DNA of 64,000 nucleotides from contig JAVCCP010000045.1 in NCBI GenBank assembly GCA_030765405.1, positions 19,319-83,318 on the forward strand, written 5' to 3'. The notes below the pieces were generated by a model. The model had not been told where the DNA came from and made no database searches. It saw only the letters and a program-made list of their open reading frames with translations. Source of the DNA: Candidatus Ancaeobacter aquaticus (lineage in GTDB: Bacteria > Auribacterota > Ancaeobacteria > Ancaeobacterales > Ancaeobacteraceae). Shown one piece after another: positions 30,101 through 38,062 of the stretch (its first letter is position 1; every line of letters starts with the position of its first letter). A program made the translations under genes and the position numbers.

Positions 30101-31460
30101 TGCTCTGATGCCTCCTCAACCAGTTTTAGAGCCGCCATTAGATAAGTTTGAAATAATTTTGAATTCACTAAATCTTGTTATAGGAAAGCTTGAGGACAGT
30201 AACATTCCATCCCCTGATAATCTTTTTAGTGATGGAGTGCCGTACACATCTGGATATTTTATAAATTCAAACCCGTCTGCAAAAGAAATAATGGAATATG
30301 AAAAAAGAATTAAAACTATGCTAAGAGAATATCCACGTGCATATCTGGCTTTATTGTCAATTGCCGGATTAATGACAGAGCGTGCTATAAAACAATACGG
30401 GTTTTCAAAAACAACTGATCGTGAGGTTATAGATGAGATCGGAGCGATACAATCCCAATTAAATAAAAGATTTGTGTTGAGCGAAATTCTGGATTCCTCA
30501 GGAATAAAGGGTGTCCCTGAAATTTATAAAGGTTTTATAGAAGAAAAAAATGAGATTTTAAAAGGGAAAGTAAAAGATAACATTGTAAGAGGTCTTGATA
30601 TACTTGACGGGATACTTATCGGTGCAAAAAAGGATGTATCAGCCGAGCAAAAAGATGAGGCCCTAGATGCTGCATGCGCGATTAATTTTTTAAATTTATT
30701 GATTGCGCCTTCGAATATTGCAAAGACCGCTGATATCATCGAGCCGTTTTGTATTTATGAAAGTATGGTATCGCAGGAAGAAGGGTTTTCTGCATTTAAT
30801 GCTCGGCCGGACAAAGTTGAAGGTGACCTTGAAGTTGTTGTTTTGCATGCGGAAAGTTTCTATAAAATGAAATATGACCGGAAGATTGACAAAGAGGTAC
30901 CTGTACTGAAAGATTTGGGGAGCAGTCTATTGCTTAAAAGTCTAATGAATGGCAGGTTGACAGGAAGCACCCGTAGGTTTGTATGGGTGGCGACGACAGA
31001 AGCCGGCCATCGTATAAGGAAGCTTGCCGGCCTTCCTGATGCGGATTTACAGGTTGATCCGATGAATTTTGAAGGTGAGCTTGAAAAACTTGAAACAGAT
31101 ACCGAAACTGCACGGCAATTTGTTGCTTTTGTGGAACAAGAAATTGAAAGTGGCCTCAAAAAAGGCGAAGATGCGGATAAAAATCTTAGTATCACGGTTA
31201 TAACCGAATCCCGTTATTACAAGAATATATGGAGTGAAGATATCAGGGATTTTCTTTTCGCGATTTTATCAGGTGAAGAGGCTATACCATCTACAGCTCT
31301 AGTAGCAGTATTTGGCGATAAGATACCTCGTGAACTTGAAGGTGTAGTGGAAGAGACTGATACAGGGATTATAATAATAGCCCCAAAACCTGAGATAAGA
31401 GATATTAACTATTTAAATGAAATAACCCGCCAAAGCGCAGAACTTGCTACAAGCGCATAA
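21144..31460 (+). CDS. Giant exported protein 3: SpoIIE-type phosphatase and three HExxH-like modules
   Basis: About 3438 residues. The ATG at 21144 has AGGGGA just upstream; earlier in-frame starts lie in the promoter or lack a ribosome binding site. Signal peptide about 1-31 (ISLVVCVSFIFTNIVLAAP). Residues about 190-440 are a SpoIIE/PP2C-like phosphatase: VVGGDAV, DATGHGAEAA at 257 and LVYSDGITEA near 382 keep the metal-binding aspartates. Three related metallopeptidase-like modules follow: EEELLH at 1215-1220 (first His lost), HERDH at 2095-2099 and HEVYH at 2781-2785; the last two each have EE nine residues after the second His. Hydrophobic segments near 2302-2365, 2554-2620 and 2930-2975 suggest membrane insertion or fused signal peptides. 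The C-terminus ends ATSA and loosely resembles giant 4's tail. Overall function unknown. Confidence 0.85.
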   Translation: MNRYPARHNIITKTISLVVCVSFIFTNIVLAAPQNSSSKSCLAPQSEGQQNGFNDILAQVKAKWKKKVKAKKIPQDPLAVPNPDSISEMMPDPIKFIMVYLEQDAIRRALEILSNAKKMVQPDPAENVELYKDLCALEDDILKTLLVKNMAPEFFKEFQRFAKKSVSEMSFKEMRERVTAFNGIIMNQYNRIHTKAVNEDPRGIFSLNYIHDLFYDPLMDDDDIQRDIFEKYGVVVGGDAVIILRDTNGDVYIFEIDATGHGAEAARLLDPVIPYIYSSWEERVEGAEFINDELFINFKKMYDEFETLRDNCVFLTMNAVHIRAEDGKVSQYNFGADPALLISTKGDVNKFTSEGMPLGVSFDKNVVQRLNMSMRPGERMLVYSDGITEAQTSEIGVYGDSRFKEFITGHISLLQGLPIEKAVDEILKKIISVTTLSKEEEKTYRKYIKERYEDLQFYDKRLQNLIANQPKGTSSDFNKSIMSDMIEWTEVEGEAKEWDDYIVNNFDQLLDGLYEFGAMIDKKRDLVGKDAFDSLLNDDEIFNGFLDECRKEHKELYEKYDFDQFKNYPSIVIAISDEKTADPKVLYELILRNFKRVKNIKKLCNNSYAGNSGELFILIKKHADMSLAELIKLLKDTHHEFSNKPVSATQTVNDDISLISIQYLKKPKKHKVAKQDVIIGTVDISFTDKMSPPVITGTVHVNIIENAINPCIKQNAVMRTNLLHIGDAKIEIFDGKRLSYVKDGKIFINNTLFMSKEQIDQLNELREKSDTAKIDKQEVRELTSLEKRYDRMTCMLHFVLISNVYMIAHPDMKLRDVYNLAVKYYQTLSRTEQNAIVNGLMPYKKYDVNAEGYQNLFRIVQKRGVNTETKRERFKIASYVAIKQNLERMQILNRDAAKGNAVWSEINQALSKISGIKLIDYDLESDGQKIVAMLWNLITDSDISVDEEIKKDISTSLKRIMSDLVTRKQEIRKLYIQKYELLKDLEEVSPESISYFRDFFFPGLINGDMKVKGLVFKKDISQICIKKGKHEFGTVPLKNMRVYKKGTKEYILINIEKQDPIILEVDVVLRKLKIVKYKGDTALVLLFPEKAIDIKRARLTTSGIKLSRLRPNDPVYFVADGVLNKDGKLVIDKIYPGKDIPRVVPDLADKNRVAKINEVMSRALEHYPLGEDINIKFVCGNDRAACSVIRQGGNNVIVIDIEDIRLPNLLYMDIEEELLHMKLAKMPYNYQPPLAIEEIMAALLKVYRFKSLSPASQKKILDVSKDEKNDLDDQEFYKILSLPLTTSLDTVLDEIIKYVRRPGVFSPEISEYLEVRSIDDIKDELYGRIPTKDGRRTDWFALVYEEYPQEVLNPAVVPAVVLPVDEVIGKIYKTDHEKMLKHIYGKPQSLLGIENPYERYMDIQKRYKDILFHMDHAIRVRETVALMVLEQRLSSDALRNRFEQMYRNTSSSIIAYKALIEEYEGLKRVSEKTKVDVIASLLRVMNDIKDWNSSLNQDLKELKAALREAVTKEYMSQEALDKTLKKIETVWNNSFKGARENDDYKALAYYKFMSTTTDNPMIKYESYNKAREYFQNIVKSENIILPNVLTRLRPRLSVSLLNEDGVYEDKTIEDLIKSMYVDGNESPFLLSKLKMLLNYYGLDYVPGIFLSKINERSPPFLYVIGGIHKKGPKRMYFGEVSKGPLALSRETPKEFSEIYDGVIEPGKIIINNMQKIKTDPDAEKYFDIFLEFKQFNGYTLDDKVIDFYQGALVRERPAYIKQVPFVPVAVDVRPLVEKFREIFSRIGIYGKDADLEEAFAEKVKELVKDADSVNPQIDIDYTGLSEDDLTTWWSYIASKLEENIKNPGYDFEDVSIDDFYRHINVPIYKYEAPLAALPVLQHDINTEARYIMNKDGDIELDKEYYVSLGSFLPVYKNQVKIIKRYFKDFFDAGNIKAVRVVKRLREGKDVRITDGELIIPISIFCNEQHVRKWLDFVLARQEGLIGNEKIDDVLSGDYDVFVEYKVRLNKEGRFELKMDYKNQDRIGVFSSVFDERAKEITEFFNREGWPLGLQKVRIERQLKHGAHVDKPRGLMVFPLDMLKTREKFKVMGLPHERDHFQIDEEREIEEVLNISRDILYRIMPLAETDKDSYRVFLDELESDEIRAQKAGRDYLPRLKNLIKKYRGTPQEFEYRYEKRMIERQLGKQVVPFYAFLENVINKTERMKQQGLKEEDIQKAVIKEVYGYVAMNEGVYPYESHMLKIRGSKNVVGAVFDALKKYPPPRTYVKSVTKEIVPVEDVKKISWQEYIPGMSFFKSRISRYLMIAALVVGFNMLMSTPAYAFDGKTVIAGAAEFGAIAGHLVIFYIIFTIIHALIPGGGLALSFILNLLIIFGYRQYSKWKQMKLEEEQYIQTAPVKKGVPIVKPEMPAWVAKKKKSNIVDNETFQKFLKIAEERKKQQVQPKKGSKGGEIIRFPVTKEEKPIVLDKEKTVPPKGLKMLSHSNKTLIILTNSKDKAISEAAREELKVRTPEDEDEREKIEKALKREVKPEKAEMTVLEEPSVWQRIYRSLSVLPRIFGFYWPLILGIKLLSVSPLDAAIIKPEGLYYDKTLTDYESAAIILTVAGIVAIITYMYKSIHKKSPPVDVAFMSVSDGAKSTIFDRNMSKFWKEFFKKPAGKKIQAKLMDKYYKKLNKIAVFNIVSTEEGLKPVLDDEFMGGKNEQSEKILKEKGITMQYVIDNIRDIVKMIEVEPAGDQVKKLVVIDEDNYYIHAIKNTQTIYLRIELFDKKALLKIHFIPHEVYHMVVEGEIATEEILVHALTFLRDVNNYKMGKMDPQAKQLFDQMTSELAQLEAPRMEKGRITQSSIISKLIFNVEEEERLQQREITSEEIFALALPLTLEYCRANEDLFMFRGIAHYISQRSDPKLLKEVDDMWMAQRDNMLRGNRLFSFLLPFAFLDFFNYSSDLIYIRALINLGIIGLVVTDLRLVYELKNYFNKITGRRVALMPPQPVLEPPLDKFEIILNSLNLVIGKLEDSNIPSPDNLFSDGVPYTSGYFINSNPSAKEIMEYEKRIKTMLREYPRAYLALLSIAGLMTERAIKQYGFSKTTDREVIDEIGAIQSQLNKRFVLSEILDSSGIKGVPEIYKGFIEEKNEILKGKVKDNIVRGLDILDGILIGAKKDVSAEQKDEALDAACAINFLNLLIAPSNIAKTADIIEPFCIYESMVSQEEGFSAFNARPDKVEGDLEVVVLHAESFYKMKYDRKIDKEVPVLKDLGSSLLLKSLMNGRLTGSTRRFVWVATTEAGHRIRKLAGLPDADLQVDPMNFEGELEKLETDTETARQFVAFVEQEIESGLKKGEDADKNLSITVITESRYYKNIWSEDIRDFLFAILSGEEAIPSTALVAVFGDKIPRELEGVVEETDTGIIIIAPKPEIRDINYLNEITRQSAELATSA

Positions 31461-31477
31461 ATTACATGGCTTTCCTA

Positions 31478-31506
31478 TTGACAAAATCGTTTTCAACAGG
31501 TATACT
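31478..31506 (+). promoter_or_regulatory. Sigma-70 promoter of giant gene 4
   Basis: TTGACA (31478-31483), a 17-bp spacer and TATACT (31501-31506) lie 25 bases before the ATG at 31532, with AAGGAGTG as ribosome binding site. It fills the 71-bp gap after giant gene 3. Confidence 0.8.
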
Positions 31507-31531
31507 TCAGTTAGATACAAAGGAGTGATTT

Positions 31532-34500
31532 ATGCTTATTAAATTGAAAAGGTGTAAGTTAGTGAAGGTGATAAGTATATTAGTATTGAGTATATTCCTG
31601 TCATCAAATTATGCATATGCCGTACGAACATCACCAATATCTTCAGCATCTGAAAAAGCCCCTGATGATTCAGCTAAATCCGGTATACGACAGGTAGATG
31701 TTAAAGATATTATTGACATTAATATTCCCGCAAACTTTGGAAAAGTAGTAGAAAAGTTTAAGGGCACTTCCAATAAGGTTGTTATCCACTTCCAGGATTC
31801 ACACTGCAACTTTGAGGCCCAAAAAAACTTTGCGGCACTTATTAGGAATTTCAAAACAACAAAATTCAAAGATGATTTAAAGCTCATTACCGTAGAGGGT
31901 GCAACAGGGCCGATAGATCTTTCACCGCTTGGTGTTATCAAAAACAATGATATTAAAGACATGATTTCACTGTATCTTATGCGAAACGGTTTTTTAACGG
32001 GTTCTGAATATTATGCGGTTTTTGATAAAAAACCGATGGAGATCTACGGTGTTGATAATAAAAAGCTTTATATTGAAAACTATCTTTATTTTCTTAAAAC
32101 ACAAGCCTATAAAGCTAAAACACAGCCCATTATGAACGAAATTGAAAAGATGCTGGCACTTTTGCGTGCCAAGATCTTTGGCCCGGAAATGCTTCATGTG
32201 TCGCGATTAACAGAAATATACAGCAGGGGAGATATGAAGCTCACCAAGTATTGCATATCACTTATGCAATTGGCAAAGAAATTCAATATATCATATATAC
32301 GTTACCCGGATTATACAGCCACGGTAAGAGCTGTAAAGCTGGATGAAAAGATAGACAAAAAATTACTTAGGGTAGAACGCTCACGTTTTATTTCCGAACT
32401 TCATAAAAAATTATCTCAAAAAGGCCTTTCACAGCTGGTTAAGATGTCGCTTTTTTTCAGGACAGGAAAGATATCTGCCGCGTCATTTTATAGGTATCTG
32501 ATTAAAACGGCAAAAAAAATGTCGTTTGATACATCTTCTTACAAGAATTTCATGTTATATACAAAATCAGTTAAGCTTCACAGCAAGGTATCACCCAACA
32601 AGTTGTTTTTTGAGCTTGATCAGCTGCTTGCTGATATAAAGGAAAAAGCGTTTAAAAACAGGCGTGAGAGAGATTTTGATCGACTTATAAAGAATGTTAC
32701 GATAACCAAAAAACTTTTAAATCTTGAACTCACCAAAGATGACCTTACATACCTGAAAGAACATAAAAGCGAAATAAATGGCAGTAAATTTTACAGCCGA
32801 ATTAATGTGCTTTTAGCGCAATATGGCCTGCTAGCAAGGCTGCCACATGACACTGCGAAACTTACCGAACACATGTCAGTTATGGAAGGTTTTTATGATG
32901 TGGCATTAAAACGTGATAAGGCCTTGGTTGAAAACACGCTTACAAAGATGAATGATAGCGGCCTTAATGCGGCCATAATGGTAACAGGCGGATTTCATTC
33001 AGACGGTATAATAAGACAGCTTAAAAGCAAGAACATCTCTTATATGGTTATTCGGCCGAGAATGACTCTGAGCTATGATCCCGATGTGTATATGTCCCGG
33101 ATGATGGATGGGAAAAATCCGTTTGAAAAACTTCTTCTTACCGCACCTCTGTTTTTAAGTCCAGTGGACTGTTTTGCCGAAATGCCTTACGAAATGATAA
33201 CCTATCAAATTCCAGGTTCAGATGAAGTCCAGATCATTGATCCAAAAAAGGAGATAGAGTTAGTAAAAGAAATGATAGGTGTGTTAGACACTGCGTGTGA
33301 GAGCCTTCTCGTTGAAGGCGGAAAAAGTGTTGTGTTCGGTGATCTTTTAATAAAGAAAATCAAGCAGGCAGGAAAAGATCAAGATAGTAATGTGGTAAAT
33401 ATTGTCTTGGAAGGAAAACAAAAACAAAAAATAATACTTTGCTTGACACGTAAGATATCGGAAAGAGAACGGCAGACGTATGTTTTGCTTAATGATTTGA
33501 AAGAAGCAGTTTCTGAAGAAGCGATACAAACATCTCAAAACGCACTTATTAAAATTATTAATGAATATATCGGTGAAGAAAAGTACGAAGATGCTACAGA
33601 AGTGTTTAAAAATATGGTTTCACGTATAGAAGAAATTACTCCGGAGATAGAAGAATACGCTCAAAACTATTTACAAACTTTGGTAGCCAAAGGGGATTTT
33701 AAAGATGCGTTAAAGGTCCTGAATAGTTTCGCTGCAGAGAGCTTCTTCAACACGTTTTTGGTTGAAGGATTGAAAGGGATGACATATTTAGATCTGGATA
33801 TATCAGAAGAGAATATACTCTTTCGTACAATTACAGTATCCAAAGATTTCTCGCGAATTGCTCTTTTGGGTGTGATTGGAGAAGAAGGTGATACAACAGA
33901 ATATATTAAATTTTTACGTGGACGTGAACGGAGAAAACGGAGCATGCTTGGTGATACAAGAATGGCCGTTGATAAGGCGGTAAAAGAAAACGAGGTCTAT
34001 AACTTTTCTATATGTTTCATTGAAGCAGTGTTGGACCAAATTAGAGAAGATAAAACATTAAATCCAGAATTAGTAATGACAGTAATTGATAATACCAATC
34101 GTTATCTTGAGCAATTATATCCGATGGCAAATATTCAGGACAATATCGAACAGTTGTTTAGAAAACATGACCGTGTATATATGCTTAACTTTTCTACCCC
34201 TGGTGTAGGAAGGAGATCCAAATATGGGATTAAAAATTTAAATGATGAGATCTTGAAAATGCAAAACACAAATCTTTGGATTAAACTTAGGCAGGAAAAG
34301 GAGAAAGAAGCGTACGAAGATGTTATGGAAAATTACAATTTTAATAATGAAGGTAAATTTATAAGTCTTTTGTATAAGGAAGATAAATATGCTTTTGCAT
34401 TTTCGGGAATGTCCGATGAAGAGGCGGATAAAGTAATAATAGAAATTGGAGATGAGGCAGTCCGGCTTTTGGAAGAGAAAATCAATAAACATTTGGCAAC

Positions 34501-37500
34501 TGAGGAAGATGATATTTCAAAGATATACAGACAATATTGTATTGATAACGATTATGTTATAAGGGATGAAAGCGGTGAAATCACTGAATACACACTTTTA
34601 TGTTCGATATTTTGTGGTATAGCAAAAGTCGAAAAAGAAGGTACAGATGGTGTTGTCGAAGCTGACGCAAAATCGACACAGGCAAGCCGTATTGCGCGCA
34701 TAAACAATGAAAAACAAAAAGATGGTATGACGGCTAAATCGGTTATGTTTGACTATAAGGCAGTAAGCAAACAGTTTGAAATGTTCGATAAACTGCTTGA
34801 ATATCTTAAGGGTCCTCGTGCTGTTAAGCTCGAATCAAATAAAGACGGAACATATGATATGGATGAGCGATTCGGTATATATTGCCGAAAATGGGAGGCT
34901 TTTAAAGAGTCTGATTTATGGAAAAATGAAATGGAAAAATTACCCACTACTATAGATGAAGATTTTTTTAGTGAACTGCGCCAGCATTTCAATGAAAAAG
35001 AAGAAATATTAACGCTCGAAGCGTTTAACAAAAATAAGAGGTATAATATAAGTGAAAAACTTTATGATTATTTACTTGCAAAATATTACTTTGATATAGG
35101 CGGAACAATAGATTACATAAAGACTGTCTCGTTAGAGTCAGGATTAGAAGACACGCAAAAAGTCCGGGAATGGATGGGAGAAACCCGGGAAGTGCGTGCG
35201 TTAATAAATGAAATATGGGATTTAGAACGTGATATTCAGCAATTGCAGGAAAAAGATGTTAGTGAATTATCAGCCAATAGCAGATTAGAAATATTAAAGA
35301 AGGAAATTGAAACTAAACAAAAAGATTTTAAAAAGAGACTTAAAGATAAAGATGGATTTAATAATAAGCTCTCGGAAATATATAAAACTATCAAAATCGA
35401 ACCAAAATTCAGGAATATGATGAAATATTTTGAGGGTAGGGACTATGATGTGACATCGGGGATGGAATTTTTTAGGCGTTCTCTTGGGCTCAAAAATGCG
35501 CGGGTAATAGGGCTCGATATAATGAATATAGGCGGTATGAACAATAAATCAACTCAACGTGCAATGCAGAAGTTTAATGAAAAAGCTAAAAAGGAAAAAT
35601 GGAGCAGCGATGAATATATTAAACATTTAGTGGATGATGTGTTGACGAAGTCAGGCGATGATGTGACAAGAGATGTAATCATGAAGAACCTTAAAACGGT
35701 GATTGAATTATTTGAGACGCGGTTAGAGGCTGCTTTTAATGAAGGAATAATAGGTAATATGTTTGATAATTTAAACGCGGAGGAACGAGCTGAACTCGGA
35801 GTAGTTAATGCTAATGAGCTATATGAGAAGCTTAAAACCGAAAACAATATTATATTGGTTGGAGGTGATGAGCTGACTTTTACTCGGTCAGGGCTCTTTT
35901 GGGATGCGGTCAATGATGAAAGTCATGGCATAGAAATACTCCAAGAAATGCAGAGATTGACCAATACCAGAGTTATCAGCACGGTTTTGGCAACATTTGA
36001 GCGTGATGATACCAGGGGTGCGGATATAGGGCAGGCAGTGGCAATGATCAAGATTGATGACGGCACCACTGTAGCAAAAAAACTGGAAGAGATGGGGTTA
36101 AAGGGATTTGTAACAGATTTTGATGCAAAAACACAAAAATGGATAGCAAAGTTTCAGGTAGGAGATAGCCATGAGGATGTTGTTATTATAAACGCTGAGG
36201 AATTGATTGCCTTTCAGGAAAGTTATCTTGCGGATATAAAGGGCCGTGTGGCAAAAAATGCTAATAAGATTGCCAAGATGCAGCGTGAAAGGAGTCCTCC
36301 AAGTGAAATTGAAATAGAGAGAATTAAAAATAAAGATTTGAAACTCATTTTAGAAGATATAACTAATGATATAATGGATACCGAGACAAAAATAGGAAAC
36401 CTGCTTGATGGCCTTATTGAATATGTTAAAACCGATGGAAGCCGCCCTAAAGCAGATATTATTAAATTGGAGAAAGCGAGAGATAACCCTCGAGAAGCGT
36501 GGAACGCATTTTCTGATTCAGTTGTAAAACAGTTATTCGAGGGATCTCTTGCGGCTATACAGGTCGATGATAAAGAAAAGACGCCAAAAGCTTATACACT
36601 TGAAGATCAGAAAAGTATAGCAGATGATTTTATTAATGTTGTAAGAGAAAAAAAAGATGATGATAAAGTAGTGATTGAAGCCCTTGTAGACTCTTTTATT
36701 TATGCTGATACAAGTGAAATGTACGAGAAAAGGGAACTGGAATATTATGGTGAAGAAAACGTTAATAACGTTACTAAGATATTAGAAGTTATTGCGGCGA
36801 GTGATCCAGAGCTTTTGCGTCCAATTGTAGGTGTAGATGCTTGTGATTGGGATAATCGGCCTGGGGCAATGTTAAAACTGGAAAACATAATTAAGAATTT
36901 TCGACTTGATTTATATTATCAGCTTATCAGTACAGGGATTATAGAAAAGGGTGAAGTTGTAAACGAAGAAGATTTGATAGTTAAACTTAAGTATTTGAAC
37001 GATGGGATGCAAGAAAAGATCAAAAAATGTAATTCTAATATAACAGTGTTTTTAGAAAAGATAGGTTTTGATGATGCGCAAATAGGAAAGTTTTTAAAAA
37101 GCGAAAAATTGCTCGATTTGATTACACAAGGATATCTCTCCATAAAACAAAACGGGCCTGTAAGGATAAGTATAGGACAGCTAAACGCACTTGAAAAAAG
37201 CGGGGATTTAATACTTGCACAAAAAATACTTGAAAAGATGAGTTTGCAGATGCCCATAGCATATGAAGACTATGACTATTTGGATAAAAATGTAGGAGAA
37301 CAGAGAAAGTGGGCAGAAAACCAAGCTAAACAGCCAATGGTCGTTTTTGTATCAAGTGAGGGAGAAGGTGAAGGGACTGAGGTTGGGATAAATATGACCA
37401 AGGCAGTTGACGTGGCATTTAAGGAAAAAACCATTGATGTAGCCATGTTTCAGAGCAGGATATTCCTTACACAGGAAGAATATATAAAGTTTTATGAACT

Positions 37501-37711
37501 AGCATATCTACTTGATAACTTTTTCAATGTGACTATTACCAATGCGCAGGGAGTACAGTTTAAACTTTCTGAAAAGGATAGAGAGTTACTCGCCAAATTA
37601 GGAATAACCACAACTGAAGACAGCATAATCGTATTTCCCGAACAGAACAAAAACGCACAATTTATTAATGAATTATTTGATGCGATAACTACAGTAGAAT
37701 TCCAGGCATGA
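31532..37711 (+). CDS. Giant exported protein 4: Tiki/TraB-like domain and GGDEF-like segments
   Basis: 2059 residues. Signal peptide about 1-30 (VISILVLSIFLSSNYAYA). Residues about 50-520 are paralogous to the N-terminus of giant 5 and carry QDSHC at 88-92, ITVEGA and TGGFH near 485. This layout resembles the Tiki/TraB/ChaN/EreA superfamily (two His motifs and a Glu), though the first motif has Gln where Gly is usual. A stretch ending near 1070 (CGIAKVEKEGTDG, then a helix ending INNEKQKDG) looks like the second half of a degenerate GGDEF domain. About 1320-1520 looks like a second one, with GLDIMNIGGMNN at 1327 and an intact GGDEL at 1444-1448. The C-terminus ends FPEQN...AITTVEFQA, and a free-standing copy of this end occurs at 49358-49564. 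AGGAGTG precedes the ATG. Activity of any domain is unproven. Confidence 0.85.
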   Translation: MLIKLKRCKLVKVISILVLSIFLSSNYAYAVRTSPISSASEKAPDDSAKSGIRQVDVKDIIDINIPANFGKVVEKFKGTSNKVVIHFQDSHCNFEAQKNFAALIRNFKTTKFKDDLKLITVEGATGPIDLSPLGVIKNNDIKDMISLYLMRNGFLTGSEYYAVFDKKPMEIYGVDNKKLYIENYLYFLKTQAYKAKTQPIMNEIEKMLALLRAKIFGPEMLHVSRLTEIYSRGDMKLTKYCISLMQLAKKFNISYIRYPDYTATVRAVKLDEKIDKKLLRVERSRFISELHKKLSQKGLSQLVKMSLFFRTGKISAASFYRYLIKTAKKMSFDTSSYKNFMLYTKSVKLHSKVSPNKLFFELDQLLADIKEKAFKNRRERDFDRLIKNVTITKKLLNLELTKDDLTYLKEHKSEINGSKFYSRINVLLAQYGLLARLPHDTAKLTEHMSVMEGFYDVALKRDKALVENTLTKMNDSGLNAAIMVTGGFHSDGIIRQLKSKNISYMVIRPRMTLSYDPDVYMSRMMDGKNPFEKLLLTAPLFLSPVDCFAEMPYEMITYQIPGSDEVQIIDPKKEIELVKEMIGVLDTACESLLVEGGKSVVFGDLLIKKIKQAGKDQDSNVVNIVLEGKQKQKIILCLTRKISERERQTYVLLNDLKEAVSEEAIQTSQNALIKIINEYIGEEKYEDATEVFKNMVSRIEEITPEIEEYAQNYLQTLVAKGDFKDALKVLNSFAAESFFNTFLVEGLKGMTYLDLDISEENILFRTITVSKDFSRIALLGVIGEEGDTTEYIKFLRGRERRKRSMLGDTRMAVDKAVKENEVYNFSICFIEAVLDQIREDKTLNPELVMTVIDNTNRYLEQLYPMANIQDNIEQLFRKHDRVYMLNFSTPGVGRRSKYGIKNLNDEILKMQNTNLWIKLRQEKEKEAYEDVMENYNFNNEGKFISLLYKEDKYAFAFSGMSDEEADKVIIEIGDEAVRLLEEKINKHLATEEDDISKIYRQYCIDNDYVIRDESGEITEYTLLCSIFCGIAKVEKEGTDGVVEADAKSTQASRIARINNEKQKDGMTAKSVMFDYKAVSKQFEMFDKLLEYLKGPRAVKLESNKDGTYDMDERFGIYCRKWEAFKESDLWKNEMEKLPTTIDEDFFSELRQHFNEKEEILTLEAFNKNKRYNISEKLYDYLLAKYYFDIGGTIDYIKTVSLESGLEDTQKVREWMGETREVRALINEIWDLERDIQQLQEKDVSELSANSRLEILKKEIETKQKDFKKRLKDKDGFNNKLSEIYKTIKIEPKFRNMMKYFEGRDYDVTSGMEFFRRSLGLKNARVIGLDIMNIGGMNNKSTQRAMQKFNEKAKKEKWSSDEYIKHLVDDVLTKSGDDVTRDVIMKNLKTVIELFETRLEAAFNEGIIGNMFDNLNAEERAELGVVNANELYEKLKTENNIILVGGDELTFTRSGLFWDAVNDESHGIEILQEMQRLTNTRVISTVLATFERDDTRGADIGQAVAMIKIDDGTTVAKKLEEMGLKGFVTDFDAKTQKWIAKFQVGDSHEDVVIINAEELIAFQESYLADIKGRVAKNANKIAKMQRERSPPSEIEIERIKNKDLKLILEDITNDIMDTETKIGNLLDGLIEYVKTDGSRPKADIIKLEKARDNPREAWNAFSDSVVKQLFEGSLAAIQVDDKEKTPKAYTLEDQKSIADDFINVVREKKDDDKVVIEALVDSFIYADTSEMYEKRELEYYGEENVNNVTKILEVIAASDPELLRPIVGVDACDWDNRPGAMLKLENIIKNFRLDLYYQLISTGIIEKGEVVNEEDLIVKLKYLNDGMQEKIKKCNSNITVFLEKIGFDDAQIGKFLKSEKLLDLITQGYLSIKQNGPVRISIGQLNALEKSGDLILAQKILEKMSLQMPIAYEDYDYLDKNVGEQRKWAENQAKQPMVVFVSSEGEGEGTEVGINMTKAVDVAFKEKTIDVAMFQSRIFLTQEEYIKFYELAYLLDNFFNVTITNAQGVQFKLSEKDRELLAKLGITTTEDSIIVFPEQNKNAQFINELFDAITTVEFQA

Positions 37712-37744
37712 TCCCCCTTTGCAATGTACCGTTATGTTACAATG

Positions 37745-37781
37745 ATGCTTCAAAATGAAGCATGTAAAAAAGTATTTTTAC
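37745..37781. terminator. Double hairpin after giant gene 4
   Basis: ATGCTTCA / TGAAGCAT (37745-37763, 3-nt loop) is followed at once by GTAAAAA / TTTTTAC (37764-37781). The second has a T-rich right arm. This could end the giant gene 4 transcript, but there is no textbook T-run. Confidence 0.4.
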
Positions 37782-37809
37782 AATATTGTAAATATTTTGG
37801 AGGTATTTT

Positions 37810-37884
37810 ATGAGTGATTTGCATCCCAGCCATTTTGTAAAACTTATAAGTGTCCTATATAACGTATTATATGCAAATATATAA
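37810..37884 (+). CDS. Possible 24-residue peptide upstream of giant gene 5
   Basis: An ATG at 37810 follows a strong GGAGG (37799-37803) with 6-base spacing and opens a 24-codon frame, SDLHPSHFVKLISVLYNVLYANI after the Met. It has no recognised relative and could be a small membrane-active or leader peptide, a remnant, or chance. The rest of 37712-38062 holds two hairpins and the promoter of giant gene 5. Confidence 0.25.
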   Translation: MSDLHPSHFVKLISVLYNVLYANI

Positions 37885-37939
37885 AAATAGAAGATAATTG
37901 GCATGGGAAATGCATATAAACAAATTAGCTGTGTGGCCC

Positions 37940-37968
37940 TTGACAATACAGATATTATGCTGTAGAAT
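37940..37968 (+). promoter_or_regulatory. Sigma-70 promoter of giant gene 5
   Basis: TTGACA (37940-37945), a 17-bp spacer and TAGAAT (37963-37968). The -10 box sits in a small inverted repeat CTGTAG / CTACAG (37960-37978), a possible operator. The untranslated leader to 38063 is about 90 bases, longer than for the other giant genes. Confidence 0.75.
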
Positions 37969-38062
37969 TAAGCTACAGAGGTAAGGGCAAGTAATGTTAA
38001 GTGTAGTAAAATATATAATTAGGTTTGTTTAACAAGTCTATACGATAAGATAGGGGGAAAAG

